From contig CALULP010000024.1 in NCBI GenBank assembly GCA_944321495.1, forward strand, positions 1-64,000: a DNA stretch of 64,000 bases, given 5' to 3'. Both the position numbers and the translations under genes were made by a program. This DNA is from an uncultured Bacteroides sp. GTDB taxonomy: Bacteria > Bacteroidota > Bacteroidia > Bacteroidales > Bacteroidaceae. Below, piece after piece: positions 25,719 through 34,728 of the stretch; positions within the stretch are counted from its first letter, which is position 1, and every line of letters starts with the position of its first letter. Under the pieces are notes generated by a model that ran no database searches, was not told where the DNA came from, and was given only the letters and a program-made list of their open reading frames with translations.

Positions 25719-25772
25719 AATCTTAGAAATTTAATAGTGAGTAAAATAAATGTATTCTTCTTTAGCGTGCCA

Positions 25773-25780
25773 CAAAGATA
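25773..25780 (-). promoter_or_regulatory. -7 promoter box of mdh
   Basis: On the minus strand TATCTTTG lies 55 bases upstream of the mdh start. A TTTG lies 12 bases upstream, too close to be a standard -33 box. Confidence 0.5.
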
Positions 25781-25887
25781 GCCCTTTCTCGCCAAAGTTG
25801 TGCACACAAGACTGTTATATTTTAACAATAGGGCCAGTTTTTGATGTATGTTAAGCAATGGGAGGGGGACACAGTGCCTGCCCGGTG

Positions 25888-25966
25888 GCGTAGTATCGCT
25901 ACCAGGCAAGCGATACTATGCTACCAAGATAGCGATACTATGCTGACAAGGCAGCGATACTACGCT
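25888..25966. repeat. 22-base-period array with GCGATACTA core
   Basis: GCGATACTA starts at 25910, 25932 and 25954, exactly 22 bases apart; an inverted copy TAGTATCGC opens the array at 25891. It sits between mdh and the CvfB-like gene, immediately upstream of that gene's -7 box. Confidence 0.88.
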
Positions 25967-25974
25967 TTTTTCCC

Positions 25975-25982
25975 TATCTTTG
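25975..25982 (+). promoter_or_regulatory. -7 promoter box of the CvfB-like gene
   Basis: TATCTTTG, 24 bases before the ATG at 26006. The repeat array ends directly upstream, where the -33 element would be, so array units may overlap the promoter. This supports the start at 26006 over an in-frame ATG at 25841. Confidence 0.6.
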
Positions 25983-26005
25983 TACCCGAAATCAATAAGA
26001 AAGAC

Positions 26006-26842
26006 ATGGCAATAGCATTAGGGAAATTCAATATCTTGACAGTGGCCAAAGCGGTCGACTTCGGCATGTACCTGGATGGCGGGGAGGAAGGGCTCATCCT
26101 GCTCCCGGCGCGCTACGTGCCCGAAGGCTGCGAGGTGGGTGACGCGCTGAACGTATTCCTTTACCTGGACAATGAAGAACGGCTGGTGGCCACCACGCAA
26201 CAGCCTTTAGCACAGGTGGGGGACTTTGCATGCCTGCGCGTGGCGTGGGTCAACCAGTACGGGGCATTCCTGGACTGGGGACTGATGAAAGACCTGTTCG
26301 TCCCCTTCCGCGAGCAGCGCGAGCGCATGGAGGTGGGCAAGCGGTACGTGGTGCACGTGCACCTGGACGACGAGAGCTACCGCATTGTGGCCTCCGCCAA
26401 GGTTGAACGTTACCTTTCCACGGACGAACTGCCTCCTTTCCACCCCGGGGACGAAGTCAATATCCTGGTATGGAAACGCACCGACCTGGGCTATAAGGTG
26501 ATTGTAGACAACCGCTACGGCGGCCTGCTGTTCGAGAATCAGGTATTCCGCCCCTTGCAGGTAGGCGACCGGCTGCAAGCCTACATCAAGCAGGTGCGCC
26601 CCGACGGGAAAATAGACCTGACCTTGCAACGCGAAGGACGAGGCAAGGTCAAGGACTTTTCGAAAGAACTTCTGGAATACATCCGCCAACACCAAGGCCA
26701 CATCCCGCTGACCGACAAAAGCCCGGCGGAAGACATCTATGCCACGTTCGGCGTCAGCAAAAAGACGTTCAAGCAGGCGGTAGGCGACCTGTACAAGCGC
26801 CGCCTTGTCCTCCTGGAGCCGGACGGCATCCGGCTACTCTAA
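26006..26842 (+). CDS. CvfB-like S1 RNA-binding protein
   Basis: The ATG at 26006 follows the promoter box and gives 278 residues, the usual size of CvfB/YitL proteins. Three S1-like OB folds are visible (VDFGMYLDGGEEGLILLP, VNQYGAFLDWGL, and IKQVRPDGKIDLTL near 205-218) and a C-terminal winged helix (ATFGVSKKTFKQAVGDLYKR) that ends in the family's GI-L tail. Members bind RNA and influence virulence gene expression in Gram-positives. The stop codon overlaps the converging TolC-family gene by 9 bases. Confidence 0.88.
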   Translation: MAIALGKFNILTVAKAVDFGMYLDGGEEGLILLPARYVPEGCEVGDALNVFLYLDNEERLVATTQQPLAQVGDFACLRVAWVNQYGAFLDWGLMKDLFVPFREQRERMEVGKRYVVHVHLDDESYRIVASAKVERYLSTDELPPFHPGDEVNILVWKRTDLGYKVIVDNRYGGLLFENQVFRPLQVGDRLQAYIKQVRPDGKIDLTLQREGRGKVKDFSKELLEYIRQHQGHIPLTDKSPAEDIYATFGVSKKTFKQAVGDLYKRRLVLLEPDGIRLL

Positions 26843-28165
26843 GGGTATCCCCCGGTAAAAGTCCAGAATCTTCGTGCGGAACAGGTATTCGTACTTGGCC
26901 TGCAGCTCGTCGCTCTGCGCCTTCATCAGGTTCTGCTTGGCTTCGTTGTACTCCACCGCATTGGCCTGTCCTCCCTCGTACTTGCGTGCCATCAGCTGGA
27001 AAGACTCTGCGCTGGCCAGCATGGCGGCATGGCTGCTGGTGTATTTGGCCCGGGAAGCCGTGGCATTATACCAAGCCTGCTGTATCTCCTTGTAAAGCGT
27101 CTTCTTGGCATCATCCAACTGCAGGGCATAGTTCTCGCGCTGCAAGCGGGCTGCACGCACCTGGTTACGGGTAGCCAGCCGGTTGAACAAAGGCACGCTG
27201 AGACTGATGCCCACATACTTGTTGAAGTTGTCGTTCATCTGCTGGCTGAACGTGCGGTTGATGGTAGAGTAATAGCTCGTGCCCAAGCTTCCCGACAGGC
27301 TCAGTTGGGGATAATACCCGCTTTGGGCGATGCGGATGCTGTGTTTGCTCCCTTCCAGCCTATACTTTGCAGCCTGTATGGCAGGCTTGTTTACCAAGGC
27401 CTCATTGTAAATATCTTCAGGATTGGCGAGCAATTGCAGTTCGAGCGTATCTTGAGGCGCTTCGAGCACAAAGCCCTCCGGGCTGTCCAGTTCGATAAGT
27501 TGCGCCAGATCGAGCAACGACAGGTGGTAATCGTTATCCGTCTGCACCAGGGTCATCCGGTCCTGCGCCACGCGCGACCTCGCATCCGCCACCTCGGCGG
27601 CCGAAGCCTTGCCCATCTGCGCCAGGCGTTCGATGCGGTTGCATTGTTCCTGGCTCAGCTCCACCTGGCCTTGCGCCACGTCGCGCAGTTCCTGGTTGAA
27701 CAACACCTGCAAATAAGCCGAAGCGATGTTGATGCTGATGTCCTCCTTCGCCTTCTCCAGGTCGGCCACCGCAGCCTTAAGGTTCAACTTGGCCAAGGCA
27801 TACTGGTTGGGCAACTGAAGCCCCGTAAAAAGGGGGATGCTGGTGCTGAGCGACAGGTTCGTCCCGTTGCTGCTGGTATTGACATAAACGGTCGAATAAT
27901 CCCCCGTTTCCTCATCAGGCACAGCAGTCTGCGTGCGTCCCCAGTTCCAGCTCTGGTTGGCAGAGCCGTTCAGGTTGGGCAGGCGCGCCCATTTGGCCGT
28001 ATTCACTTCTATTTCGCTCTGCTTGGCGGCATTGTCGCTCTGCCGGATGTTGATGTTATGCCCGATGGCGTAGTCTATGCAACGGCGCAACGACCAGGCA
28101 TCCTGCTCCTGGGCGCAAAGCCCGCTTGCGGCACACGCCGCAAAGAATATAAAAATGGTTCTCAT
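26834..28165 (-). CDS. TolC-family outer-membrane efflux protein
   Basis: The 443-residue protein starts with a signal peptide (IFIFFAACAASGLCAQ) and is helical, with two repeated halves of the outer-membrane efflux family (INIRQSDNAAKQSEIEVNTA; later ALVNKPAIQAAKYRLEGSKH). It forms the exit duct of a tripartite pump. It is the last gene of a five-gene operon (ATPase, two permeases, adaptor, duct) running leftwards from 32738. Confidence 0.92.
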   Translation of the reverse strand: MRTIFIFFAACAASGLCAQEQDAWSLRRCIDYAIGHNINIRQSDNAAKQSEIEVNTAKWARLPNLNGSANQSWNWGRTQTAVPDEETGDYSTVYVNTSSNGTNLSLSTSIPLFTGLQLPNQYALAKLNLKAAVADLEKAKEDISINIASAYLQVLFNQELRDVAQGQVELSQEQCNRIERLAQMGKASAAEVADARSRVAQDRMTLVQTDNDYHLSLLDLAQLIELDSPEGFVLEAPQDTLELQLLANPEDIYNEALVNKPAIQAAKYRLEGSKHSIRIAQSGYYPQLSLSGSLGTSYYSTINRTFSQQMNDNFNKYVGISLSVPLFNRLATRNQVRAARLQRENYALQLDDAKKTLYKEIQQAWYNATASRAKYTSSHAAMLASAESFQLMARKYEGGQANAVEYNEAKQNLMKAQSDELQAKYEYLFRTKILDFYRGIPLE

Positions 28166-28217
28166 ACGTTCAGTCTGTTAGGGTGTAAAAACAAGGCGTC
28201 CGCGTCTATGGATGCCG

Positions 28218-29312
28218 TCATTCTTGTTCGTTGCCACGGATACGGTCGGAAAGCGTCACCCCGCTCCGGATGACGATATTGATGCCGTCGCTCATGCCCA
28301 CCTCCACCGGTTGCCGGCGGAAACGCTGTTGGGGCACGCTGTCCGTCAGTATATATACAAACGTGCTGTCCCCATTGAACTCTACGGTGCTTTCCGGCAC
28401 GCTGAGGGCACCGCTTGCCCGCTCCAGCACAATCTCGGCGTTGGCAGAGTAGCCGCTGCGTATGGTCACGGTGTCCGGCACGCTGACCGCCGCCTTCATT
28501 TCAAACTGGTTGGCGCCGTTTTCTTCCGTAGCTTTAGGCGCGATGTACTCAATCTCTGCCTCGAACGTATAGTTCTGCAAGGCGCCGATGGTCAGTTTTA
28601 CGGGCATCCCCTCGCGCACACGCCCCACCTCCGTCTCGTCGATGTTGCCCCGGAAGATAAGGTCGCTCATGTCGGCCACCGTTGCAATGGTGGTGCCGTC
28701 GTTCATGGTGTTTGCCATGATGACCGAGTTACCCACCTTGACCGGCACATCCAGAATCAGCCCGTCGATGGTACTGCGGATAAGGGTGCTGCTGTATGCC
28801 GCACTGTTCTGCGTGATGCCTTCCTTGACAATCTGCAAGTTATCCGCGGCAGCCTGGGTTTCTTCCCGCGCCTGTCTGACGGCCACCTCGCCCTGCTCGT
28901 ATTCCTCCGCGCTGATAAGGCTGTCGGCATACAGCTGTTTCAGGCGGGCGAAGTCTGTCTCAGCCTGCCTGCCGTTTATCTCAGCCAGGCGCAACCGGCT
29001 CTCTGCCGAATTCAGCGTCCCCAGTTCGGGAATCACCTTTACCTTGGCAATCACTTCATCCTTCTTCACCATCTGCCCGGCATCTTTGTACAAGACGTCG
29101 ATGATACCGGATATCTGCGGCTTGATTTCCACTTCGTCCCGCGGCTCCACCTTACCGGTGATGACAGTAGTCTTCTCCAGGTCGGCTATCACAGGCGACA
29201 CCACCTGGTAAACCGTGACTTCGGGTTGCGACTTTTGCCACAGGAACACAAAGGTCCAGATAAATATGCCGGCCACAACAGCCAGCACTGCATACTTAAC
29301 GTACTTCTTCAT
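28218..29312 (-). CDS. HlyD/MacA-family periplasmic adaptor
   Basis: The 364-residue protein has one N-terminal membrane anchor (VKYAVLAVVAGIFIWTFVFL). Next come a lipoyl-like half (ITGKVEPRDEVEIKPQISG), a helical hairpin (about 105-175), the second lipoyl half (STIDGLILDVPVKVGNSV) and beta-barrel and membrane-proximal domains. It bridges the permeases and the TolC-type duct, 52 bases apart in the operon. Confidence 0.92.
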   Translation of the reverse strand: MKKYVKYAVLAVVAGIFIWTFVFLWQKSQPEVTVYQVVSPVIADLEKTTVITGKVEPRDEVEIKPQISGIIDVLYKDAGQMVKKDEVIAKVKVIPELGTLNSAESRLRLAEINGRQAETDFARLKQLYADSLISAEEYEQGEVAVRQAREETQAAADNLQIVKEGITQNSAAYSSTLIRSTIDGLILDVPVKVGNSVIMANTMNDGTTIATVADMSDLIFRGNIDETEVGRVREGMPVKLTIGALQNYTFEAEIEYIAPKATEENGANQFEMKAAVSVPDTVTIRSGYSANAEIVLERASGALSVPESTVEFNGDSTFVYILTDSVPQQRFRRQPVEVGMSDGINIVIRSGVTLSDRIRGNEQE

Positions 29313-29405
29313 TGTCGTTTCTATTTATTGTTTACATTTTAATCACTCCAATCCGCCTCAAAGCGAAGGAAGCCTTGCAGCTCTCCCGCCCGAGGCAAAG
29401 ATTTG

Positions 29406-30647
29406 TCATTCATCGCGGATGGCATCTATCGGCTTGATGGCCATGGCACGGAAAGCAGGCGCCAGTCCGGCCAACACGCCCAACGCCACAAGCAGCAGGC
29501 ACGTGCCGATAGCAAGGCCGAAGCTCACCTGGTAATGCGTCTCAACGATGCCGGGCGGATTGACTGCCGTTTCCAGCACATTGAGTACAAAGACGCCAAA
29601 CGAAATGCCCGCCAATCCCGCCACGGTAGTCAGCATGATGCTCTCCGCCATAATCTGCTGCAGGATGTCGCGCGGCCTTGCCCCGATGGCACGGCGGATG
29701 CCTATCTCCACGGTGCGTTCCCTCACGGTCACCATCATGATGTTGCTCACCCCGATGGCGCCTGCCAAGAGCGTGCCCAGCCCCACGAGCCATGCCAGGA
29801 TGCGGGTACCCGTCATCAGGTTGTCCATCATGCTGAACATCGCTTCCAGGTTGAGCAGCATCACCGCCTGCGGGTCGTCGGGATGGATGTAATGCGCCTC
29901 CTTGACCCGACGTTCCACTTCGGGCTGCACGTCCTTCACTTCATAGCCCGGCTTCATGGTGAAACATACCACCTGCACCTTGTCGCCCAGGTTGTACACA
30001 TTCTTCATGGTGGTGTAAGGCAAGGTGACCGACTCCGAAGCCTGCCCCTGGATGTTGACATTACCCTCGGACGAGCACATGCCCACGATGCGGTAGTACA
30101 CGCTGTCCACCTGCACGTACCGTCCGCAAGGGTCTTCGCCCGGCTTGAACAGGCTTTCGTACACCCGCTTGCCTATGACGCACACCTTGCGCGCCTCGCG
30201 TATGTCCACGTCGTTGATAAACCGGCCGTAAGCCATCTCCTGGTGTTCAATCCTTTCGTATTCGGGGTACAGCCCCTTGACGGAGCATTCGTACTTATTG
30301 CCCCCGTAAGCGGCAGTCTTGCCCCACAGGGCCGTGCTGGGGGTAGCCGTTTCCACCCCGTCCACCTGGCGTATGCGTTCCACGTCGTCCACATCCACAT
30401 CCCACCAGCGGCCTTTCTTAAAACCCTTGTAAGGCATGCTGGTGGTGTTCGATATCAGGAAGCCCGAGTTGGTGGCAAAACCCTCGAACTGCTGTTGCAG
30501 TTCCTCCTGCATCCCCTTTCCGCCGCCTATCAGCGCCACGAGCATGAAGATGCCCCAGAACACCCCGAACGCCGTAAGCAGGCTGCGGGTCTTGTTGCGG
30601 GTGATGGTGACGAGTATCTCTTCTAACGTATCTTTATCGATTTTCAC
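29406..30647 (-). CDS. MacB-type ABC transporter permease (second copy)
   Basis: The 413-residue protein has the MacB/FtsX layout: a first membrane helix near residues 20-42 (LLTAFGVFWGIFMLVALIG), a large periplasmic MacB_PCD domain, and three helices near the C-terminus. LGTLLAGAIGVSNIMMVTVRER and the following GIRRAIGA are the conserved coupling region. A paralogue of the permease encoded just upstream, the two probably form a heterodimer. Confidence 0.92.
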   Translation of the reverse strand: MKIDKDTLEEILVTITRNKTRSLLTAFGVFWGIFMLVALIGGGKGMQEELQQQFEGFATNSGFLISNTTSMPYKGFKKGRWWDVDVDDVERIRQVDGVETATPSTALWGKTAAYGGNKYECSVKGLYPEYERIEHQEMAYGRFINDVDIREARKVCVIGKRVYESLFKPGEDPCGRYVQVDSVYYRIVGMCSSEGNVNIQGQASESVTLPYTTMKNVYNLGDKVQVVCFTMKPGYEVKDVQPEVERRVKEAHYIHPDDPQAVMLLNLEAMFSMMDNLMTGTRILAWLVGLGTLLAGAIGVSNIMMVTVRERTVEIGIRRAIGARPRDILQQIMAESIMLTTVAGLAGISFGVFVLNVLETAVNPPGIVETHYQVSFGLAIGTCLLLVALGVLAGLAPAFRAMAIKPIDAIRDE

Positions 30648-30698
30648 GGGAATATATGGTTTGGTTGGAATTCTTCATTTTTAGGTTCTTCGTCCGGC

Positions 30699-31958
30699 CT
30701 ACTCAGCCCGCAAGGCCTCGATGGGACGGATTTTGGTAGCTTTCCGTGCCGGGAAAAGCCCCGCCAGCGTACCCGCCACAATCAAGGTCAGCGTAGCCTG
30801 TACGGCAATGCCGATGTCCACCGTAGGGTCGCTGAACATCTGCGCCTCAAACAGCCCGGCATCCACCGTCTGGCTGCCAAAGGCAACGTTCATCCACTCC
30901 GTAGCCCCGATGCCCGCCACCATGCCGACGTAGCCGAACACGGTGGTAATGGTGACACTCTCCACGATAATCAGCCACAAGATGCTGCGGGGTTTTGCCC
31001 CCAACGCCTTGCGTATGCCGAATTCATGCGTCCGCTCGCGCACGGTAATCAGCATGATGTTGCTCACGCCCACAATGCCGCTCAGCAACGTAAAGATGCC
31101 GATGACCCAGATGGCGATGCGCAGGATGCCCATGGCGTTCTGTGCCTGCAGGTAGCTGGTAAAGCGGTTCCACAGCCAGATGGCGCCTTCGTCTTCGGGG
31201 GCAAAACGGTGGTTGGCAGCAATCACGCGCCGGTAGTCTTGCTCGAAAGCCTCGTTGCTCTCCTCGCTGGTCAGCCCCCGCGTAGTGAAGATAATGCTGT
31301 TCAGCTTGTTGCCCTTATTGTATATGGTCTGCAAGGTCGAGAAAGGGATGTAAGCCGTGCTCGGCTCCTGGTTGCCCTGGTCGTTGTAGGTGCCCACTAC
31401 CTGATACGCCACGCCGCCCACGTTGACAAACTTCCCCAACGGGTCGGTATGCGTCTTGCCGAACAGGACGTCTGCCGACTTGCGGTGCAGCACAATCACC
31501 TTGCGCCGCCCGTTCAAGTCCAGTTGGTTGATGAAACGCCCGCTGAACGTCTTGACCGCCTCCACCTCCCGGTAATTGGGATACACGCCCAGCAAAGACA
31601 AGCTGACATACTCGCCCTTGTAGCTGATGTTGACGCCGGACTGCTGCAGCGTGGCGCCTGTACTGCTGACATGCTCGGTAAACTGCTCCCGGGTATCTTC
31701 CACGTCCCGGTTGTCCAGTTCGATGTAACGCCCCTCCTGCAACCCGTCGTAAGGTTCGGTCGTCACGCCGGGGTACACCCGGATGGAGTTCAGGGCGCTT
31801 TGCATGGTGTTTTGTTCAAAAGCGTGAATCAGCCCGTTCCCCGCGCCCAGCAACACGATGAGCATAAAGATGCCCCATGCCACGGCAAAGCCCGTAAGGA
31901 ACGTGCGGAGCTTGTTCCGCTTGATGGTACCGTATATCTCTTGCCAAAGGTCAATCAT
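30699..31958 (-). CDS. MacB-type ABC transporter permease (first copy)
   Basis: The 419-residue protein is organised as its downstream paralogue: N-terminal helix (FLTGFAVAWGIFMLIVLLG), periplasmic core domain, then three helices including LLSGIVGVSNIMLITVRER and GIRKALGAKPRS. The product is likely one half of a heterodimeric permease for a peptide, lipid or drug substrate; the substrate is not evident. Confidence 0.92.
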   Translation of the reverse strand: MIDLWQEIYGTIKRNKLRTFLTGFAVAWGIFMLIVLLGAGNGLIHAFEQNTMQSALNSIRVYPGVTTEPYDGLQEGRYIELDNRDVEDTREQFTEHVSSTGATLQQSGVNISYKGEYVSLSLLGVYPNYREVEAVKTFSGRFINQLDLNGRRKVIVLHRKSADVLFGKTHTDPLGKFVNVGGVAYQVVGTYNDQGNQEPSTAYIPFSTLQTIYNKGNKLNSIIFTTRGLTSEESNEAFEQDYRRVIAANHRFAPEDEGAIWLWNRFTSYLQAQNAMGILRIAIWVIGIFTLLSGIVGVSNIMLITVRERTHEFGIRKALGAKPRSILWLIIVESVTITTVFGYVGMVAGIGATEWMNVAFGSQTVDAGLFEAQMFSDPTVDIGIAVQATLTLIVAGTLAGLFPARKATKIRPIEALRAE

Positions 31959-32021
31959 GGGAATTGAGAATTGAAAATTAAGAATTGAGAATTAAAAAAC
32001 AACCATAGGAGGACAGGGGGA

Positions 32022-32738
32022 TTATTTCATCAGCCCGTTCTGCCCGAAAGGCGAGGCGTCGTGCCTCAGGTTCTCCTCGATGCTGCCTATCACCCCGTCT
32101 TTAATATGGATGATTTTGTCCGTCTGGTTGGCCACGCCGCTCTCGTGCGTCACCACCACGATGGTCATGCCCGTCCGGTGCAGGTCCTTCAATATCTGCA
32201 TCACCTCCACGGAGGTCTTGCTGTCCAAGGCGCCCGTCGGCTCGTCCGCCAGGATGATTTGCGGCCGGGTAATCAAGGCGCGGGCAATGGCCACACGCTG
32301 TTTCTGCCCGCCGCTCATCTCGTTGGGCATGTGGTGCGCCCAATCTTTCAGCCCCAGTTTGTCCAGGTATTCCAAGGCAAGGGCATTGCGCTTGCGCCGG
32401 CCCACTCCCTGATAGAACAAAGGCAACGCCACGTTCTCCACGGCATCCTTGAACGGGATGAGGTTGAACGACTGGAAGATGAAACCAATCATGCGGTTGC
32501 GGTATTCGGCAGCACGGTTCTCGCTCAAGTCCTTGATGAGCTTGCCGTTCAGGTAATATTCGCCGGTATCGTAGTTGTCCAATATCCCCAATATATTTAA
32601 TAAGGTGGATTTGCCCGACCCCGACGCCCCCATGATGGAAACGAACTCGCCCTCGCCGATGTGCAGGTTGATGCCCTTCAGCACATGCAGAGGAGCCCCG
32701 TTATTGTAAGTTTTGTTGATGTCTTTTAGCAGTATCAT
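32022..32738 (-). CDS. MacB/LolD-type ABC transporter ATP-binding protein
   Basis: The 238-residue ATPase has Walker [10 protein letters not shown] (about 37-45), the Q-loop in IFQSFNLI, signature MSGGQKQR and Walker [10 protein letters not shown]. First gene of the efflux operon; the start codon is followed by the typical [10 protein letters not shown] strand. The spacer after it carries short GAATTGAGAATT direct repeats. Confidence 0.94.
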   Translation of the reverse strand: MILLKDINKTYNNGAPLHVLKGINLHIGEGEFVSIMGASGSGKSTLLNILGILDNYDTGEYYLNGKLIKDLSENRAAEYRNRMIGFIFQSFNLIPFKDAVENVALPLFYQGVGRRKRNALALEYLDKLGLKDWAHHMPNEMSGGQKQRVAIARALITRPQIILADEPTGALDSKTSVEVMQILKDLHRTGMTIVVVTHESGVANQTDKIIHIKDGVIGSIEENLRHDASPFGQNGLMK

Positions 32739-32845
32739 GTATTCTTTTGAGTTTATCTTTTCGCCAATAGCACTTGTTTTTGTGGTATTAGACGCGCGAA
32801 TGTATCAAAAAGTTGCAAAACTAATAAAGTTTTTTGCACAAAGAT

Positions 32846-32876
32846 TTTGCAATGTCGTTTTTCTTTGTGATTTTTG
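32846..32876 (+). promoter_or_regulatory. Candidate promoter of glk
   Basis: TTTG at 32846-32849 and GATTTTTG at 32869-32876 have the expected 19-base spacing; the -7 box departs from TAnnTTTG at its first base. Confidence 0.35.
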
Positions 32877-32917
32877 TAACCAACAATTAATAACCCATTA
32901 AAACAAACTACAATATC

Positions 32918-33898
32918 ATGAACTCAAACATGGAGAAGCCCTATGTAGTGGGCATTGATATAGGCGGCACGAATACCGCCTTCGGTATTGTCGATGCACG
33001 TGGTACCATCGTAGCATCCAGTTCTATCAAAACCGGCGCTTTCGAAGAGGCAGAAGAGTATGTGGACGAAGTGTGCAAAAAGCTGTTGCCCCTCATCGTG
33101 GCCAACGGCGGCACGGACAAGATTAAAGGCATCGGCATCGGTGCGCCCAACGGCAACTACTACAGCGGCACCATCGAGTTTGCCGCCAACCTGCCTTGGA
33201 AAGGCATCGTCCCCCTGGCTGCCATGTTCGAGGAACGCCTGGGCATCCCCACCGCGCTGACCAACGACGCCAACGCCGCCGCCATCGGCGAAATGACCTA
33301 CGGTGCCGCCCGCGGCATGAAAGACTTCATCATGATTACCCTGGGCACAGGCGTAGGTAGCGGCATCGTTATCAACGGCCAGATGGTGTATGGCCACGAC
33401 GGCTTTGCCGGCGAGCTGGGACACGTCATCATGCGCCGCGAGAACGGACGCCTCTGCGGTTGCGGCCGCAAAGGTTGCCTGGAGACCTACTGCTCCGCCA
33501 CGGGCGTTGCCCGCACGGCACGCGAGTTCCTCGCCGCACGCACTGAAGAAAGCCTCCTGCGCGCCATTCCTGCCGAATCCATCACGTCCAAAGACGTATA
33601 TGACGCCGCCGTGAAAGGCGACAAACTGGCGCAGGACATCTTCGACTATACCGGCGACATCCTGGGCGAGGCCTTGGCAGACTTCATCGCTTTCTCCAGT
33701 CCCGAAGCCATCATCCTGTTTGGCGGGCTTGCCAAGTCCGGCGAATACATCTTCAAGCCCATCCAGCGTTCCATCGACAAGAATGTGCTTCCCGTCTTCA
33801 AAGGCAAGACCAAGTTGCTGATGTCCGAGCTGAAAGACGCTGATGCCGCCGTATTGGGCGCCAGTGCCCTGGGTTGGGAACTGAAAGACCTGAAATAA
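32918..33898 (+). CDS. glk: ROK-family glucokinase
   Basis: The 326-residue enzyme phosphorylates glucose with ATP at the start of glycolysis. Seen are the phosphate motif GIDIGGTNTAFGI (about 11-23), the ROK signature LGTGVGSGIVING, and the zinc-binding CGCGRKGCLE. Both ATG codons at 32918 and 32930 are possible. It is monocistronic with its own terminator. ROK kinases for other sugars cannot be excluded. Confidence 0.9.
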   Translation: MNSNMEKPYVVGIDIGGTNTAFGIVDARGTIVASSSIKTGAFEEAEEYVDEVCKKLLPLIVANGGTDKIKGIGIGAPNGNYYSGTIEFAANLPWKGIVPLAAMFEERLGIPTALTNDANAAAIGEMTYGAARGMKDFIMITLGTGVGSGIVINGQMVYGHDGFAGELGHVIMRRENGRLCGCGRKGCLETYCSATGVARTAREFLAARTEESLLRAIPAESITSKDVYDAAVKGDKLAQDIFDYTGDILGEALADFIAFSSPEAIILFGGLAKSGEYIFKPIQRSIDKNVLPVFKGKTKLLMSELKDADAAVLGASALGWELKDLK

Positions 33899-33924
33899 GC
33901 CCCCTGCCCCACAGGACAAACCTA

Positions 33925-33990
33925 CAGACCGGTACCGGTTTCCGCATTCCAATGTCTGGCATATGCGAAACGGTGCCGGCCTGTTTTTTA
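33925..33990 (+). terminator. Terminator of glk
   Basis: A long imperfect stem (CAGACCGGTACCG with CGGTGCCGGCCTG) followed by TTTTTTA, 27 bases after the stop codon. Confidence 0.8.
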
Positions 33991-34088
33991 TGCACCTGCA
34001 CCTCGCGCACCACCGGCACACACTTCCCCTCTTCCCACCCGCATTCCGGACTATGCGATAAACCGTTTTTACAAATCCGGTACATACC

Positions 34089-34132
34089 CGCTCCTTACCC
34101 TGTCCTTACCCGCTCCTTATCTGCTCCTTTTG
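34089..34132. repeat. 11-base tandem repeat (CGCTCCTTACC)
   Basis: Four degenerate copies of an 11-base unit, CGCTCCTTACC, CTGTCCTTACC, CGCTCCTTATC, TGCTCCTTTTG, in the gap between glk and the GntR gene. Outside this array and the operator, bases 33990-34290 show nothing I can support. Confidence 0.85.
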
Positions 34133-34292
34133 TCCGACTTCGCTATGGAAAGGAAAAATAGCGGACAAGGACAGGCGGAAGCCTCACCTTGAGCCGGGCA
34201 GATTTGCCCCAGTCCAAGCCCTAATGAAAGTTAAATATCGCCGGGGCAAGAAAGAAAATGCGGCAGGCGTTTGGCGGATTCAAATCCTTATT

Positions 34293-34325
34293 GTATGTTT
34301 GTACTGTATTAATAGTACAACATAC
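34293..34325. promoter_or_regulatory. Inverted-repeat operator upstream of the GntR gene
   Basis: GTATGTTTGTACT and AGTACAACATAC form a near-perfect inverted repeat (one extra T in the left arm) with an AT-rich centre. It lies 23 bases before the GntR start, the usual place and form of a YtrA-type autoregulatory operator. Confidence 0.7.
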
Positions 34326-34347
34326 CTATAAAACTATATTGTTCGAT

Positions 34348-34728
34348 ATGATTAAATTTGCATTAGACTATTCCAGCGGCATGCCGATATACCGGCAGAT
34401 TATCGACCAAATCCGTTTCGGCATCGCATCGGGACAGCTGAAACTGGGCGAACAGCTCCCCACCGTCCGGGCGCTTGCCGTAGAGCTGAAAGTGAACCTG
34501 AACACCGTGTCCAAGGCATACAAGGAACTGGAGATAAAAAACATCCTGGAGACCCAGCAGGGCACGGGCACTTTCATCTGCCGCACGGAGCATGTGGTGG
34601 ACGAGGGCGAACGCGAGGGCAAACTGCGGGAGATATGCACCCAATTCTCCGCCGCCGCCCTCAGCTACGGGTTCAGCATCGACGAAATCGTGCGCGAATT
34701 GAAACAGATAGGAACCTCTAAAAAATAA
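34348..34728 (+). CDS. GntR-family transcriptional regulator (YtrA subfamily)
   Basis: The ATG at 34348 starts right before the winged-helix domain and gives 126 residues. DNA-binding segment: PIYRQIIDQIRFGIASGQLK through LPTVRALAVELKVNLNTVSKAYKELE to QQGTGTFI. The C-terminal part is a short helical dimerisation tail without an effector domain, which defines the YtrA group. Its stop overlaps the start of the slipin gene (TAATG), so the two are coupled. The inverted repeat at 34293 is its probable operator. Confidence 0.9.
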   Translation: MIKFALDYSSGMPIYRQIIDQIRFGIASGQLKLGEQLPTVRALAVELKVNLNTVSKAYKELEIKNILETQQGTGTFICRTEHVVDEGEREGKLREICTQFSAAALSYGFSIDEIVRELKQIGTSKK

